Assembly: GCA_024516035.1 (NCBI GenBank)
Contig: CM044957.1
Location: 20,898,676-20,962,675, forward strand
DNA from: Bactericera cockerelli
Lineage: Eukaryota; Arthropoda; Insecta; Hemiptera; Triozidae
DNA length: 64,000 nucleotides
Reading direction: 5' to 3'
The notes under the pieces were generated by a model. That model had not been told where the DNA came from. It saw only the letters and a list, made by a program, of their open reading frames with translations, and did not search any database. How positions within the stretch are numbered: position 1 is the stretch's first letter; every line of letters begins with the position of its first letter. Below are positions 48,601 through 58,249 of the stretch, in pieces. The translations under genes were made by a program, and so were the position numbers.

Positions 48601-51600
48601 GTAAAATAAATAGTTTCCAAGTAATCGCGCTGGTTCGTTTAAAGTGAGACACCCTGTATAACTAGTTATCTAAAAAGCCATTTGTAGTATTAATAATAAT
48701 AAAATAATCATGGTTTTAGTGAGAAAAAAAATAACATTTGGTTACAGTTGTTTGTAAGGGATACGTGTTGTGTTGACCCAGCACCTAAATGGAAAGTATT
48801 GTGTCACTTCTCGCCCATCAGAGGGGAGGCATACTACGGGATGGGCAGGCTACAACACAGAGCACAAGTTTCTACAGTAGCTCCTGTTTCATTGCTACAA
48901 AATTATAAAAAAAAGGTCTTGGTCAATTTGTCAAATTGTTTGATTTTCAAAAATAGAATGGAGTTTACCCCCGTCATGGTATAACCATGCAGTTAAAAGC
49001 AACCTTAAATCCAAAGTACAAGAAGAAGAAGAAAAAGAAAAATAAATAAAATATAATGACAAAAAATGATCTGTTTCAAGAATAATTTATAGCACCAGGT
49101 TTTTTTTTAAAGGTTTAGAAATTCTTTGAAGATTTTTCTTCACAACATGTGACTTTTGAAGTGCTAGAAATGTATAAATACCTACCTGTTCTTTTTAATC
49201 TCAACCAAAAATACTCTGTATCCATGGATAACTTATGGTTAGAAAAAGTAAACCATAATTATAATTACTTTTGTGTACCACCTACCTACATAAAACTAAC
49301 TACCAAATATTTAAGAACAACAAGTTTCTCAAATTTATTTCCTTTCAGATTTTTCAGCACCACAAAGGAGAAATTTGGGCGCTAAGTAGTTCACCTCATG
49401 ATTCTAGTTTAATCTCAACATGTTACAACAGTCTTACACCGATATGAACTGTGTCATGGGTGCAGCACTTTGGAAGATACCTGACATACAAGATGACACT
49501 ATACCTGCTCTAGAACCAGTACAAAATTTAGACACTCAACATGGCTCAGAAGTAAAGGTAAAGGTTTGAACTTCACAAACTCATTTGTAGTGAGACTGGT
49601 TTGATATGGTGCACTCATAGCCTAAGATGAAAAAAATCTTACACTCCCAAATGGGTGTGAAAACTGATCGTGACAAAAATTACGACAGAGGATTTTTTAA
49701 ACTCGGAATTTTACGTAGACTTCAAAAATATTATAAAAATAGGGGGTTCCATTTAAAATTCCAAAGTTGATCTTACCTTGAAGGGAGCATTTGAGAAAAG
49801 TTACCATCATGTGTAAGTTACCAATGAAACCAGTGTGATATTACGGAGAAAAAATCCCCGGGGTTCAGATCCACAAAGGTCAGACGTTTTTTCTGGGGCA
49901 AAACCCGAGCCAGACAGCTCGGAGACAAAGAGAATGTTCCCCTGAATCCAAAAATCCCAAGGTCAGACGTTTTTTCTGGGGCAAAACCCGAGCCAGACGG
50001 CCTTGGTAAATCCACCCACCGCCAGTCAAATTCCACCACTGGCGGCTCCAAAAAGCACTTTTTAAATATTTTTTTTTTTGGATTCGTCTTTTTAAAGTAC
50101 GGTTTATGGGCGTTCAATTTTCATACATTTTTCAATATCTTCAACCGTTATGCCAAAACCCCGATATTTGCCGAAAAAAGTATCTGGTGTATTTTGATTG
50201 ATTTTGACTACGGTTGAAGATATCGAAAATATATGAAAACGGACCCCCACAACTCCTTGGTAAAACCCAGAAGTGAAACACAATTTTGCATAGAAGTAAT
50301 TGCTGGAGCCACCAGTGGCGGAAGTTCGACTCATATAATTTCACCTCTGGAGGTTCCACCAATGAGTTTTTGATTGTTTTGTAACGGATTATTAGGTTTT
50401 TGGTATACATTAATAGAATAGGCAGGCCACCCTGTATATAGAAAAGTCGGAAGTTCGTAACCTCAGTGACTGATCTTGTATTGATCCCAAATGATGGAAA
50501 AACACACCCCCGACCCTAACCTTTGACTTTGCATAAAGAACAATAGCTCCCCCTGGGAAAACCTTCTTAAGCTTCGGTAATGAAAAGTCGTGTGATGTTC
50601 ACTCCAGTTTATTTTACTTTTCATGATATTATCTTCTCAGATTTCTTGCTTCCACCCTAGTGAGAAGAACAAGGTTGGAACTGTAGTAGATAACAAAGTT
50701 CTTGTTCAAGATATTCAAGCCAATACATTACTATCTACCATAGTTTTGGAAAGAAAAGGTGAGATACATACTTTTGCTTTGTGTGGTCTGGTTTGTAGGT
50801 CTTAAAAATCTATTTATCTCATGGTGGTAAGAGTTATGTGATTGGTTGTAACCATGGTTTTAACAACAGTATAAAATACAATCACAGTCTCCTTTTTACA
50901 ATTATTATATAATTGGGGCCTTCAATTTGCAAATCAGCCCTCACTACACATCCGGCTTAATGTTGCTTATACTCGTAGTTCAAAGTTTAAACTAATAATA
51001 AATTCAGCGTCGATGGCACGCTGAATACACCAGTTCATTCTGTCATTGAAGTTAAGGAACTTCCAGCTAGGTTATGACTTGGATGGGTGACCATTCAAAT
51101 TCGAACCCTCTTGATGCAGGCTATTCCCGGCCCCACTTAGGCTGGTTGAGGTTAATTTGGGTAGCCGGTTTGTGAGTCTCCAGAAAATGGAGGCTAAAAC
51201 CATCTCTTCATATGACCATGTAGTTGAAAGCGACGTTTAACCCAAAAAAAGAAGAAGAAAATACTAATAACCACTTCACATTTCAGGACAACCAAAGTTT
51301 ACGACGGGTAAATGGAACTCCCAGAGCAATGGATCTCAGTTTGTGTGTGTAGATGATTGTAATGCTAGAGCATGGGATTTGAGGGCTCCTTCTAAGTGTG
51401 CATGGACTATTGATGCAGCACACTCTCAACTCATCAGGTATGTTTTGAAAATTATTTTAGCTCTTTTCTCTCTCATATCTGTCTTATTATTATTATTTGT
51501 TCATTTTTTCAATATTTGCCCTGTTTTTCATCACTTGTACTCCCTCAATCTCTATTCATTTTCTTACTTATCCTCCATGGTTTGCATTGCACTGCTACCC

Positions 51601-53003
51601 TATACATTATTTTAGTAGATCAATCAATTTGCATTATTATCTCCAAATTAGTAAAATTGACATATCTTCATTTTCTCGACAGAGATGTAGATCTCAACCC
51701 CAACAAGCATACATTCTAGCGACATGTGGAGATGATGGAAAATCCAAGTTTTGGGACGTGCGTTCTCCTAATATGCCGTTGATCTGTCGCTCGGACCATT
51801 CCCATTGGGTATGGAATATAAGGTATGTAACTTAATTAATAGTAGTTTAATTCATTTTTTAAGTCTCAAAATTCATTTTCTAGGTTACCTAAAATCTTTA
51901 TAATTAAAGTTTTAAAAGAGAAGATTGAAATGTTTATTGATAATTTATACCGGGTGTCCCGCGACTAGATGCAAATATTTTAAGGGTAGGTTCAGCGCCC
52001 CATGGATTATCAATATCTATCAATTGGCATGTAGATGCCCGCCGGGACGCCTGCCGCGGGGGAAAGGGGGCGCATTTACATGAAAAACGCATTTTTTCAT
52101 CTTTTCATCACTGTTTCTCCGTACCGGTAAATTTCTGGTGGCTGAAAATGAATATATGGTTGACTCTATATTGTAGATGTGCAATAAGAAAGGATTTTCT
52201 TATATTCCAACTGGGGCGCCAGCCGCAGGGAAAAGGGCGAGTCCTAAAAATTGGATGGGCGACACAATTTTTTTTTACGTTTTTCGAAGTAAATGACATT
52301 TTTTCTCGAAATTTGTCGCGACGACCTATCAACTCAAAGCGAGTATGTATATTTTGTATGTATATGCGTGTTAACATTTTGCATAGTACATTTGTATTTT
52401 TTATTGAAGAAATTATGGTTGAGCTCTCATATTTAAGAAAATCCTTAAATTTGGACCAAAAAATGCAAAAAAGGTCTTCAATTTGCTGATACAATTTTTT
52501 TCTATTATCTAAAATGTAAGCTAAATAGTATTTAAAACAAATTTGAAGAGAATCGATGGTAAACATTTGGAGATACAAGTGATTTTTCTAAAAATCTCAG
52601 AAATAACGAAATGGAAATCCTATAAAAATGTTTTGCCAATTGTATACAATGTGAACCAATCTCAAGGAAGTATTGTGTCCATCATTGGAAGTGTACTTCA
52701 GTTGTTGCATTACTCACGATGTCTGGTTTGTTCCGCAGGTACAACCCTATCACGACCAGCTCGTGGCGACAGCCAGCAGCGACACCTGCGTCCTCATCTC
52801 CTGTCTCCCGTCCGTCTGCTCGGAGCCCGGCGGCCCCCAGGGGGACAGAGTCATCGCCGGCTCAACCAGTGCGAGGAGGCCGTGTACTGCGTGGAGTGGG
52901 CGGCCGCTGACCGTGGACCCTGGCCTCCCTCAGCTACGACGGGCGACTGCTCATCAACCGAGTCCCCAAAGAGGAAAAGTACAAGATCCTAGCGCTTGAT
53001 TAA
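45637..53003 (+). CDS. EIPR1 (TSSC1) WD40-repeat protein, 7 exons with apparent frameshifts
   Basis: EIPR1 proteins are WD40 propellers that bind EARP and GARP tethering complexes and act in endosomal recycling and dense-core vesicle formation. Exons: 45637-45684 ([16 protein letters not shown]), 47768-47899 ([20 protein letters not shown] onwards), 49349-49557 ([17 protein letters not shown]), 50641-50758, 51287-51437 ([30 protein letters not shown]), 51683-51822 (RDVDLNPNK, then [25 protein letters not shown]) and 52739-53003 ([49 protein letters not shown]). Order and spacing match human EIPR1 (387 residues; about 354 here). All splice borders are AG/GT with correct phase. The frame breaks by one missing base in exon 3 (near 49440), exon 6 (near 51710) and three times in exon 7 (near 52746, 52850 and 52920). 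Exon 7 is strikingly GC-rich. It is either a real gene with base-call losses or a decaying gene. Confidence 0.88.
46530..46575 (+). repeat. Right end of dispersed repeat family A in EIPR1 intron 1
   Basis: CCAATCACGAGGAAGTATTG and the following bases match the right end of the copies at 5880, 52650 and 54752. The rest of intron 1 (45685-47767) shows no gene. It has A/T-rich sequence and short pieces ending in ACCCTGTATA (47091-47105, 47240, 47458). Confidence 0.6.
49877..50250. repeat. Direct and inverted repeats in EIPR1 intron 3
   Basis: A 39 bp phrase starting AGGTCAGACGTTTTTTCTGG occurs twice, at 49877-49915 and 49960-49998. Farther on, ATACATTTTTCAATATCTTCAACCG (50123-50147) faces CGGTTGAAGATATCGAAAAT (50211 onwards), an imperfect palindrome around 50180. 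Similar palindromes occur at 54970-55130. No gene content. Confidence 0.65.
51003..51256 (+). mobile_element. 5S rRNA-derived SINE, fullest copy, in EIPR1 intron 4
   Basis: The 5' half reads CGTCGATGGCACGCTGAATA, then CATTGAAGTTAAGGAAC, then GACTTGGATGGGTGACC, in the same order as 5S rRNA including its internal promoter boxes. The body continues GGCTGGTTGAGGTTAATTTG and GTCTCCAGAAAATGGAGGC. It ends AAAGCGACGTTTAACCC plus an A-rich tail. It lies only 31 bases upstream of EIPR1 exon 5. Confidence 0.92.
51950..52700. repeat. Compound repeat block in EIPR1 intron 6
   Basis: It starts ACCGGGTGTCCCGCGACTAG. This is the reverse relative of the piece at 22510-22565 in a Tor intron. From about 52280 it continues into a dispersed family A copy, with the right end GAACCAATCTCAAGGAAGTA at 52650-52700. 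It ends only about 40 bases before exon 7. Confidence 0.6.
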
Positions 53004-53015
53004 ATGCTGGTAATA

Positions 53016-53270
53016 CAATCAAACCTGGATACAAGAGAACTGGATAATCTGGATGTAAGAGAAACCTGGAAATAAGCGAATAATTTCCAAACCAAATTTA
53101 CCTCTTTATAACTTCTCTTAGAAGCCCTTCAAAGCTTATTAGAAGTACCTTTGTATGAATGTTTCTTTATAAAGAAATAAATAAATAAACTATTATTATT
53201 ATTATTATTATTAAAAAAAGAGAGAAAAAAATTCCGGTCCCTAGAGTTCTCTTGTATCCAGGTTCGATTG
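53016..53270. mobile_element. pogo-like MITE at the EIPR1 3' end
   Basis: Terminal inverted repeats CAATCAAACCTGGATACAAG (left) and CTTGTATCCAGGTTCGATTG (right) are bounded by TA dinucleotides, as in Tc1/mariner/pogo elements. The 255 bp interior has a (TTA)n stretch. The AATAAA hexamers near 53176 lie inside and are the first good poly(A) signals after the EIPR1 stop codon at 53001-53003. Confidence 0.8.
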
Positions 53271-54140
53271 TAATAATACTTTTTAGTGGAAGTTAATCAC
53301 CAGGCCACGTTAATGCTTAAAGCATTACACATTAGTGGTAGTTGATGTTGTTAAGGCACTAGACTTGTAATCTTAACAAGCTTATACATGGATCCGTAGA
53401 TTGGTCTTACTCAATGCTTGTATTTTTATTCATTTATTTAACTAAGCGCTCATTTATTTGATTAAGTTACCACATAATAATAAGACTCTGAGGGTTTAGG
53501 CGGTATTTTTTTGATCATTAACCTCACTTAGTGCTTTCCTTCCTCTACTGAGTATTATTTTTAAATGAAGTAATACATAGAATGATACGTCTTTCCTTAT
53601 CCCGCCAAAAACGCCCAAAATATAGCGACTCCACATGAGATTTTTTTGAAAAAATCTACTGATATGGTGATTAATGGGGTAGTGCGTAGTTGTCTCACAA
53701 ATATACATTGATCGGTTAAGATTCCACTAGAGCGTTAAAATTTTAATTTTCGTTGAATAGTTGATACAATTTTTATTGGTACTTTAATGTTGTCTGGATT
53801 AACTTTAAATTCAAAAATTAATATTTCTTAATTTATTCATTAGGCTCAAACAATTTCTATTTAACTCCGATTAGCCCTTGTCTTTGCAACAGCTGGTTAG
53901 AATTGAAAAAAAAATCGATTAGATATTTTCTTATTTAAATCGAGTACGAATTGAATCATTAGCATTTGCCTACTTTAATCTCTCCGTGTTCGAATTATGT
54001 TATCAGTAGATAGCATTTTGAATCTTTCCAAGAAAGCTTCATCATTAAAAAAGACATTCCAGAGGACTTTCATAGCTTAATTTAGATGTATGATGTGGAA
54101 GAGGTTAATTTATTTTAGTGCTATTTCTTTGAGGGTCCCA
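53271..54140. other. Intergenic stretch downstream of EIPR1
   Basis: No gene was recognised. A tRNA-like SINE remnant, with GTTGTTAAGGCACTAGACTT and GATCCGTAGATTGGTC, lies at about 53340-53420. The rest is AT-rich without clear repeats. Confidence 0.5.
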
Positions 54141-54805
54141 TTTTCCGAAATGGAAAGGATATGGAAACTAAAAGTTTTTCATATTTCTCGACATTTCATA
54201 ACCTCCTGAGCAACTTTGGTTTTGTGTCTCTGTCGGTTTTTCTTTCTGTTCGTCTGTTAAAAATATTCCTTGTAACGCGCAAATCTCGCAAATTACTTAC
54301 TGATCGGATTTCAATGAAATCTTGTACACAAACAGGAGACATTTTGTAGATGGTCCCATTTTAATTTCATCAACTTCACACTAGCGGTTTTGGGTGACAG
54401 AGACAATTAACTTTTTACATATACGCTTATATCTCGTGAAAGGTACATCCGATTTTGATGAAATTTTGTAAATATATGCGCATTAGCATTTTACATAGGC
54501 CATTAATAATCATTTTTTAATTAATTTTGATTTACATAGCTCTAAAAATTAAGAAAATCTAAAATTTTGGACAAAAAAGTGCAATAATGATGTCTACGAA
54601 TTGCCGATAAAGAATTTCTTGTACAATCTAGATTGTAGGAAAAACGATATACTACAATATAAAACTAATATGAAGAAAATCTGTTTAGCGATTTTGGAGA
54701 TACAAGTGATTTAGTATAAAATCTCAAAATTGCCACGAGTGTTAAATGTGAACCAATCACGAGGAAGTATTGAGTCCATAATAATTGGCAGTGTATTTTT
54801 TTACT
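54140..54805. repeat. Dispersed repeat family A, downstream copy
   Basis: It is a diverged but collinear relative of 5300-5928. It shares GAGCAACTTTGGTTTTGTG, AACGCGCAAATCTCGC, AGATGGTCCCATTT and ends GAGGAAGTATTGAGTCC near 54765-54800. Confidence 0.75.
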
Positions 54806-54834
54806 TTGATTAATTATGGTGTTTTACCTTTATT

Positions 54835-55520
54835 TTAAGGGGGTCAATTTCCATAATTTTTTCGATATCTTCAAGTTAACGCCAATGTCCGCCAGCTGCC
54901 AATGGCACCGCCTGGTGTTTTCACAAACTTTTCTTTGATTTCGGGGTTTTGTGTATAAGTCAGAGGGTTCAACTCTCATACAATATTTGATACTCTCATA
55001 CAATATTTGATACCTTCAACAGCTTAGCCAAAAACCCTAAAATCAACATAAATATGGATTTTGACGGTTTTATGGCTAAAGAGTAGAAGATATCAAACAA
55101 TATATGAGAGTTGACCCCCTAACTCATAATTAAAACATATTCATTATTAAGATGTCAGGACATACTAAAAGTCCTGACGTCTGGGATGAGAGGACACAGA
55201 GTTAGGAGGGGAAAAGGTGGTTCAAAGGAGGTGAAACGAGGTGCGCCATTTTCGGATTTTCGCTTATATCTCAAGAACGCTACATTCTTGTAAAAGCTTT
55301 GTATACAGTAAAATTGAAGCAAATAAAATTTGGGAGAATTTTTATACTATGTTACATTGAAAAATTCTAAGCTTTTTTTGAGATATACATTCCAACAAAA
55401 ACAAATATTTTTAGAAATATGTCACTTTAATTCCCTCTATTGGGCTCCAATAATGACTTTTTAATTTTTTTTGATTGATTATGGCGTTTTACCTATACAT
55501 TTTACTTATACAAGTTTACG
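54835..55520. repeat. Inverted repeat and dispersed family D copy
   Basis: 54968-55130 is palindromic. CAACTCTCATACAATATTTG (also tandemly repeated) faces AACAATATATGAGAGTTGACC. Positions 55310-55520 are the family D relative of 24890-25240. No gene content. Confidence 0.6.
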
Positions 55521-55905
55521 CCAAAGTCCGAAAGAATTTTACACTGTTTTTAAAGTTATTTATTAATCACACTAATCATCTAATCGTGGGCTGTGTTTTT
55601 CTAGTTTATACGATTTTGCATTATAATTTCGATTCAAATCCCGTCGTGCATCATTCATTAATGAGTATGCATGATACTAACTATAACTAATTAATAAGAA
55701 GATAAATTGTGCTTGTTATTTATTAAGACAACTTAAAAATAAACTCAGGTTTGATGCATTAAAATTGATTTAATATGCGTATATTCATAACAATATAATG
55801 TATGGTAAAATAAACATTTCAGATCGAATTGTTTTTGACAAGTAAAACTTTATTACAGAATTGGAAAAAGATATCAGACAGTTGGTAACATCTCCTATTG
55901 AGAGG

Positions 55906-56660
55906 TGATCAAAAAAATTAATATTATTAACCAATATGTTTTCCCCAAGTTGGTATATCCAATGCAAACAACTCCTGTTGACCCCTTACAAACATTTTTC
56001 AATTACGTTGACTCAATTATTCGTTAAGGTGTCCGCGAAGTTGTTGGGCTTCCTTCTGACACACCAATTCCTGTGTATTACGTCAGAGGGTTAGGTCTTG
56101 TACGCACATCATGGGAAGCACCTCTACAACACATCAACATCTGTCAAACGCTGATGAAACACAATGACAGTCATCTTCATGTAGCTCGAAATTTCGAAGC
56201 TGAGATTTTAGTGTGTAAAGAACATCTTGCTGTGATATCAGACGCTGATGTGTCAGTTCGCTCCATTCGCACGGAATTGAGACTGGGAGAATTTAGAAAA
56301 TGGACCGAAATGCCTCAGAGAGGAATTGGTGTAAAGTGGTTTTAATCCTGCCCAACAACAAAAAATTGGATATCTAATAAAAAAAGGACTTACGAGCAGT
56401 GAATGGACAAATGCCATAAAATTGTCAATGAACTCAATGTCCTATCGAGCAACAGGAGGCCGTAGTGCGGGGAAACCCCTCTGTAGGAACCCTACCTGCA
56501 GAGAAATGAAACTCATGGAAACCATTCCCCATATCCGCGGCGTCTGTCCTCGATCTGAGAATCTCAGAAATAATGCTCACCACAAGATCAGAAGTTCATT
56601 GGCACATTTCCTTAAAGAACAGAAGTGTGAAGTATACGAGGAAGTTCATCTTGAAGTATA
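55906..56660 (+). pseudogene. R2-like non-LTR retrotransposon relic (RT C terminus and zinc-binding region), copy 1
   Basis: The plus-strand frame reads KKINIINQYVFPKLVYPMQT, VVGLPSDTPIPVYYVRGLGL, SWEAPLQHINICQTLM, EFRKWTEMPQRGIGVKWF, SSEWTNAIKLSMNSMSYRA, a cysteine/histidine stretch with CRNPTCREMKLMETIPHIRG and VCPRSENLRNNAHHKIRS, and VYEEVH. This order is typical of the region after the reverse transcriptase in R2-type elements. In-frame stops after SIIR (56026) and GVKWF (56343) show that it is dead. The copy stops where the endonuclease region should begin. Confidence 0.8.
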
Positions 56661-56860
56661 AGTGTATATGATTAATAATTAATATCTATTATTCCATATT
56701 ATTGCATAAAATTAGAAATAAAATTAAAATGTTTAAAAATAAAAGAACAGTTTCCTCTCAAGCAAGTGGAATAATACGAGCGGTAATTTTAAATATAGTG
56801 TGCAGTTCGCTAAGTTCAATTAAACTAATGCAGTTCACAAAAATCCTCAAAGCAATGAGA

Positions 56861-57843
56861 TTATCCTGCCCAGTTCGTATTCTGATATTGTTCCTTGAAG
56901 TACTCTCTGTAATACATGATCTCCTCATACATGTCTCTTACATATTTGATGGGCGCAAAATTATATACGTGATCCTTGACTTCATTCAACTTACATCGCA
57001 TTGAAAATATTACGTTGTCCACTTGCTTTGCGTTGTCGTTGTGATCTACCACACCTTTCCATCGCTTGTGAACTACTTTCTTGATTTCCGTCAGTAGGTC
57101 TTTGCCTGGAATCAAACCAACACATATTTATCAAACAAATCGACCCTTCTTTGTACAACAGTGTGTCCACCTTTAATGTGTGCCATAGGAAAAAAACACG
57201 TAAAAACGGTTTAAGGGCCCTCAAAAGTCGCCAGTAGGAATTTAAATCATACAAAAGGGTGAAGCTTGGGTTTTTTTCACTCTAGAAATCAATTGCCTCT
57301 ACTTTTAAGAGTCTATGATTTACGGTTCACGATATACAGGTTTGAAACCAGCTCCAGTATGAAATATTAAAGTAGCTTCCTTTGTAACAAATAATAAATG
57401 TATTGCCAGCGTCGATGGCTCGTTGAATACCGTTTCTCGTAGAATCACCGAAATTAGGCAACGTCCAGCAAGGTGAAGACTTCGTGATGCTGGCCCTACC
57501 CAGGCTGGGTGAGGGTAATATTGGTAGCAGGTTTGTGAGTTTCCTGCGAAAGGAGGGTAAGACCCCCATCGTGATAAGAACGAACATGCAGTTAAAAGTG
57601 GCGTTAAACCCAAATTAAAAAAAAAAAAATATCCAAAGTTTCAAGTTCTCCAAGTTTCGTGACGGGCCAAAGTTTTAAAGCTTCGTAGGTACACTGATAT
57701 ATGCAGAATCCCTCAAAAAGGAGGACCCGCTCGAAATATTTAGAGAATTGATTTAAATTTTGAAAAACAGTAAAACAAAAAATGTACCATTATATGTAAA
57801 ACTAGCGGGTTACACCCGCCGCTTCGCCATCCCATCAAAACAC

Positions 57844-57889
<46 letters not shown>

Positions 57890-58191
57890 ACACATATACA
57901 CAGCCACATACACATACACACACCCACACACGATACTGAAGTTCACATTACATTCACCTTAGAACAATAACATCCTTCTCTTATCTTTAGAAGGACTACT
58001 GATTTCCAGATGCATATTCAGGCCTTACCTTTCAACATTATACTGTCCCAATCATTATTCTGATCATAGATTACAGATCGCTTTATCCGGTTTGTATCGA
58101 GGCTGGGGTAGAAGTATGAACGTGTATTGCCTTCAGTCACCAGGTATAAGAACACGACGAGGAGACATAGCACAGAAACTCGCGTTAACAT
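56861..58191 (-). CDS. Small secreted protein of unknown function, 2 exons
   Basis: Exon 1 (58191-58029) encodes a clear signal peptide, MLTRVSVLCLLVVFLYLVTE, followed by a tyrosine-rich stretch and a dibasic site in TNRIKRSVIYDQ. Exon 2 (57105-56861) continues with KDLLTEIKKVVHKRWKGVVD, VDNVIFSMRCKLNEVKDHVY and ends QYQNTNWAG before a TAA stop. Splice borders are AG/GT, and the phase 1 junction keeps the frame. The product is about 135 residues, with only one cysteine after the signal peptide and likely helical. An in-frame ATG 54 bases upstream (58245) would bury the signal peptide, so I prefer 58191. The intron holds a 5S SINE and a (CA)n run. I do not recognise the family. The RIKR site may be a pro-peptide cleavage site. 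Confidence 0.65.
57406..57629 (+). mobile_element. 5S rRNA-derived SINE in the intron of the secreted-protein gene
   Basis: It begins CCAGCGTCGATGGCTCGTTG, has AATCACCGAAATTAGGCAAC and the body CAGGCTGGGTGAGGGTAATA. It ends GGCGTTAAACCCAAATT plus a 12-base A run. It is close in sequence to the copy at 45264, so these two may be the youngest. Confidence 0.9.
57838..57935. repeat. (CA)n microsatellite
   Basis: About 45 bases of near-pure CA repeat are followed by interrupted CA-rich sequence. Shorter CA runs lie at 23125-23190 and 33513-33536 in Tor introns. Confidence 0.95.
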
Positions 58192-58249
58192 TTCCACGTT
58201 ACTGTCAAATGCTAGTTTGGAATGAACTGATGGCTGACTCATCATAGGT

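Noticed and set aside
52108..52578. Long open frames on both strands in EIPR1 intron 6
   Set aside because: They lie in dispersed family A sequence. Each is absent or broken in the related copies at 5300 and 54200.
45637..53003. EIPR1 as a processed retro-pseudogene
   Set aside because: It has six introns with correct borders and phases, so it is the parental, intron-containing locus.
57740..57946. Minus-strand frame rich in CV repeats
   Set aside because: It is a translation of the (CA)n microsatellite.
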